A stretch of 7,526 nucleotides of DNA from Nitrospirota bacterium (GTDB taxonomy: Bacteria; Nitrospirota; CAKKRA01; 9FT-COMBO-42-15), in assembly GCA_016195585.1 (NCBI GenBank), contig JACPZJ010000070.1, forward strand, positions 1 to 7,526, in the 5' to 3' direction. Below are positions 5,564-7,526 of the stretch, one piece after another. Numbering within the stretch: position 1 is the first letter of the stretch; every line of letters begins with the position of its first letter. A model generated the notes under the pieces. The model saw nothing but the letters and a program-made list of their open reading frames with translations. It was not told where the DNA came from and did not search any database. Made by a program: the position numbers and the translations under genes.

Positions 5564-5595
5564 ATAGATTATTCTGAATGTTCAAAGGAGGACAA

Positions 5596-6120
5596 ATGAA
5601 GGCACCATCAAAAGAGAGGGATTACAGGCCTGCAAAGTTTAAAAAGAATATCGGGGCGTACCTTGACCCATATCTTGCAAAGGGCGGGCCGCATGAGATG
5701 GCGATCTGTAAAAAGTGCCATGCTATCTATCACAAAAAGAGGTGGTTTTTTGATGAAGCTGTCTATAAGGAAAATTTAAACAAAAAGGGCGCGCAAAAGG
5801 TCTTATGTCCTGCATGCCAGAAGATTAAAGACAAATATCCCGGCGGGTTCTTAACCTTAAAGGGTGATTTTATCAAAGAAAAGGGAAACAGGAATGAGAT
5901 GCTAAATTTGGTAAAAAACGAAGAGGCGCTGGCAAAGGGCATTAATCCCCTTGAGCGCATAATTGATATAAAGAAGAAGGCCGCGGAGATAACAGTGACC
6001 ACAACAAATGAAAAGCTCGCTCAAAAAATAGGCCGGGCAATATATAAGGCGCATAAAGGAAAGATAAAATACAACTGGTCGCATGATGTGAAGCTTTTGC
6101 GGGTAACGTGGGAAAAATAA
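5596..6120 (+). CDS. BCAM0308-family zinc-ribbon-like protein
   Basis: The product is a basic, lysine-rich protein of 174 residues, probably cytoplasmic. It has two CxxC pairs, CKKC (38-41) and CPAC (71-74), 29 residues apart, framing HAIYHKKRWFF; this suggests one zinc site. The second half has LVKNEEALAKGINPLERIIDI (105-125), TTTNEKLAQKIGRAIYKAHKG (135-155) and a C-terminal YNWSHDVKLLRVTWEK. I recognise this as the BCAM0308 family, with some likeness to NMD3-type zinc proteins; a nucleic-acid or ribosome-related role is only an inference. The start is ATG 5596 because GGAGG (5587-5591) lies 4 bases before it; the in-frame ATG at 5578 has no ribosome site. amrS starts 3 bases after its stop, so the two are probably co-transcribed. 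Confidence 0.85.
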   Translation: MKAPSKERDYRPAKFKKNIGAYLDPYLAKGGPHEMAICKKCHAIYHKKRWFFDEAVYKENLNKKGAQKVLCPACQKIKDKYPGGFLTLKGDFIKEKGNRNEMLNLVKNEEALAKGINPLERIIDIKKKAAEITVTTTNEKLAQKIGRAIYKAHKGKIKYNWSHDVKLLRVTWEK

Positions 6121-6123
6121 TTT

Positions 6124-7152
6124 ATGAAAGAGGCAATGCTTTATGAGAAGATTGAGGATAGGAAGGTAAGGTGCAATCTCTGCAATCACCGCTGTATTAT
6201 CCTTCCATCAAAGAGAGGAATCTGCGGTGTGCGGGAGAATCAGGAAGGCGCTTTATATACACTTGTGTATGAGAAGGTTGTGGCTGCTAATATTGACCCC
6301 ATTGAAAAAAAACCATTTTTCAATTTTTATCCCGGGACAAGGTCTTATTCCATTGCAACAGCAGGCTGTAATTTCAGATGCCTTCACTGCCAAAATTATA
6401 ACATCTCTCAAATGCCAAAGGACCACGATGGGATGATTACCGGCGAGGTTGTTAAAGCAGAAGAGATCGTTGCGATGGCTGAAAAAACAAAATGCAGAAG
6501 CATATCCTATACCTACACCGAGCCTACCATCTTCTTTGAATATGCCTATGACACAGCAGTCCTTGCAAGCAAGAAGGGGATTAAGAATGTCTTTGTAACG
6601 AATGGCTATATGACGAAAGAGGCGCTCACGCTCATAAAACCCTATCTTGATGCTGCAAATGTTGACCTCAAATTTTTTGATGAGAAGACGCACCAGAAGA
6701 TTTGCGGTGCAAAACGAAATCCTGTGCTTGAGACAATAAAGCTGATGCGCGAACTTGGCATATGGGTTGAGGTGACCACGCTCATAATACCAACATTAAA
6801 TGACTCGGATGAGGAATTGCGGCAGATCGCTCAATTTGTTTATAGTGTGGGGCCTGAGATACCATGGCATGTAAGCGCCTTCTATCCGACATATAAGCTT
6901 ACAGACCTGCCGAGCACGCCGTCAGCCACATTAAAAAAGGCAAGAAAAATAGGCTTTGATGCAGGATTAAGATATGTCTATACAGGAAATATACCCGGCG
7001 ATGAGGGTGAGGATACATTCTGCTATAATTGCAAGACCCTTTTAATAGACAGGCATGGGTATGAGATTTTAAAATATAATATAAAGGAAGGCCGATGCCC
7101 GAAATGCCAGACACTTGTTGACGGCAAGGGCATGGAGGAGTTTAAGTTATAG
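6124..7152 (+). CDS. amrS: AmmeMemoRadiSam-system radical SAM enzyme
   Basis: The 342-residue protein is a radical SAM enzyme of the group paired with AMMECR1 and Memo proteins, related to pyruvate formate-lyase activases. The cluster motif is GCNFRCLHCQNY with Cys82, Cys86 and Cys89. An N-terminal cysteine set (Cys17, 20, 24, 34 in RCNLCNHRC...GICGVRENQ) is typical of the family. Other landmarks are YTEPTIFFEYAYD (131-143), FVTNGYM (157-163), ANVDLKFF (178-185), TTLIIPTLNDSDEEL (218-232), PWHVSAFYPTYKLTDLP (247-263) and YVYTGNIPGD (284-293). A C-terminal CYNC (300-303) and CPKC (325-328) form a likely zinc ribbon or second metal site. AMMECR1 and Memo are not in view; the substrate is not known to me. 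The gene follows the BCAM0308-family gene by 3 bases with only a weak ribosome site, and the next gene starts directly after its stop. Confidence 0.92.
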   Translation: MKEAMLYEKIEDRKVRCNLCNHRCIILPSKRGICGVRENQEGALYTLVYEKVVAANIDPIEKKPFFNFYPGTRSYSIATAGCNFRCLHCQNYNISQMPKDHDGMITGEVVKAEEIVAMAEKTKCRSISYTYTEPTIFFEYAYDTAVLASKKGIKNVFVTNGYMTKEALTLIKPYLDAANVDLKFFDEKTHQKICGAKRNPVLETIKLMRELGIWVEVTTLIIPTLNDSDEELRQIAQFVYSVGPEIPWHVSAFYPTYKLTDLPSTPSATLKKARKIGFDAGLRYVYTGNIPGDEGEDTFCYNCKTLLIDRHGYEILKYNIKEGRCPKCQTLVDGKGMEEFKL

Positions 7153-7526
7153 ATGATTCAGGATATCAGGCTTCACGGACAGATTAATAATGCCATAGAT
7201 TACTATGCAACCATTGCTGGAAAGAATATCGGCAACCAGTTTTTCTATGAGATAAGCTCTGAGGGCGGAACAGAGTTTATCCGATTCTTCTCCTATGGCA
7301 ATGAGTTCGTAATAAGCGAAAAAGGCATCAAGTATAAAGGCACGGGCGGCAATTTCTGTGAATATATGTTTGGGGTAAGCCTGCCTGTTAAGGATATGAT
7401 AAAGAAGGATGTGATAAACAGGCTTATAATGTACGGCACATTGTATGACCATACAGGTGAAAAACTGATATTCACAAATGAGACTGGCGGATTTGAGACC
7501 TATGATGAGGTCTTTGTAAAGGGAAA
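7153..7526 (+). CDS. Unrecognised protein, N-terminal part; runs off right edge
   Basis: ATG 7153 follows the amrS TAG with no base between, and the frame is open to the window end (124 residues). GGAGGAG (7134-7140), inside the last amrS codons, lies 12 bases before the start and could serve as a slightly distant ribosome site. The sequence begins MIQDIRLHGQINNAIDYYATIAG and alternates hydrophobic and aromatic residues with Gly/Asn turns (FFYEISS, FIRFFSYGNEFVI, YKGTGGNF), suggesting a mainly beta-strand soluble fold after an initial helix. One cysteine (in GGNFCEYMFG) is visible; there is no signal peptide or membrane helix. I do not recognise the family. Its position implies co-expression with amrS and the BCAM0308-family gene. 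The coding call is well supported by length, codon use like its neighbours and tight spacing. Confidence 0.75.
   Translation, partial: MIQDIRLHGQINNAIDYYATIAGKNIGNQFFYEISSEGGTEFIRFFSYGNEFVISEKGIKYKGTGGNFCEYMFGVSLPVKDMIKKDVINRLIMYGTLYDHTGEKLIFTNETGGFETYDEVFVKG

Noticed and set aside
5902..6693. Minus-strand frames opposite the BCAM0308-family gene and amrS
   Set aside because: They are antisense to clearly coding genes and show no family features of their own.
7147..7475. Minus-strand frames of about 100 and 60 residues at the right end
   Set aside because: The plus-strand frame from 7153 has better start context, tight operon spacing and continuous coding to the edge.
1..7526. tRNA, rRNA, CRISPR array, transposase or known riboswitch
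   Set aside because: No cloverleaf, regularly spaced direct repeats, transposase motifs or known aptamer were seen by eye; the repeats present are inverted and intergenic.

Overview
The window reads as a bacterial chromosome segment of moderate GC content. The RtcB/archease pair, LarB, a YkgJ-type cysteine-cluster protein, a BCAM0308-type zinc protein and an AmmeMemoRadiSam radical SAM enzyme occur together with intergenic hairpin repeats of the kind common in uncultured Nitrospirota, Desulfobacterota and related lineages. That placement is an inference from gene content and repeat style. No rRNA or marker gene here can confirm it.

Layout. Positions 1-483 (minus strand) hold a partial unrecognised gene running off the left edge and a short ORF that looks like the truncated N-terminus of a PLD/helicase-type protein. 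From 5007 down to 626, all on the minus strand, lies a likely transcription unit: archease, rtcB, a YkgJ-family gene, gpsA and larB. The last three are tightly packed: a 4-base overlap between ykgJ and gpsA, then a 3-base gap before larB. The gaps before and after rtcB are filled with hairpin-forming repeats instead of genes. Positions 5008-5595 contain promoters and gene remnants, including a cation/proton antiporter gene reduced to its first ~46 and last ~27 residues. From 5596 to the right edge (plus strand) is a second compact operon: a BCAM0308-family protein, amrS, and an unrecognised gene that starts on the base after the amrS stop codon.

Function. Archease and RtcB form an RNA repair module: RtcB joins RNA ends bearing a 2',3'-cyclic phosphate or 3'-phosphate to 5'-OH, and archease promotes its guanylylation. 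GpsA makes sn-glycerol 3-phosphate for phospholipids, and LarB makes a precursor of the nickel-pincer cofactor. These jobs are not obviously linked, so the unit looks like a housekeeping cluster.

What stands out. The archease appears to lack a conserved internal helix, the antiporter has lost its whole middle, and the PLD/helicase ORF is truncated. Archease has a near-consensus sigma-70 promoter so close to its GTG codon that its mRNA should be leaderless or nearly so. Three structured repeat elements are present; one supplies the rtcB stop codon and another appears to have a second palindrome nested in its loop. I did not find a clear new defence or mobile system. The least characterised candidate is the BCAM0308-amrS-unknown operon at the right edge.
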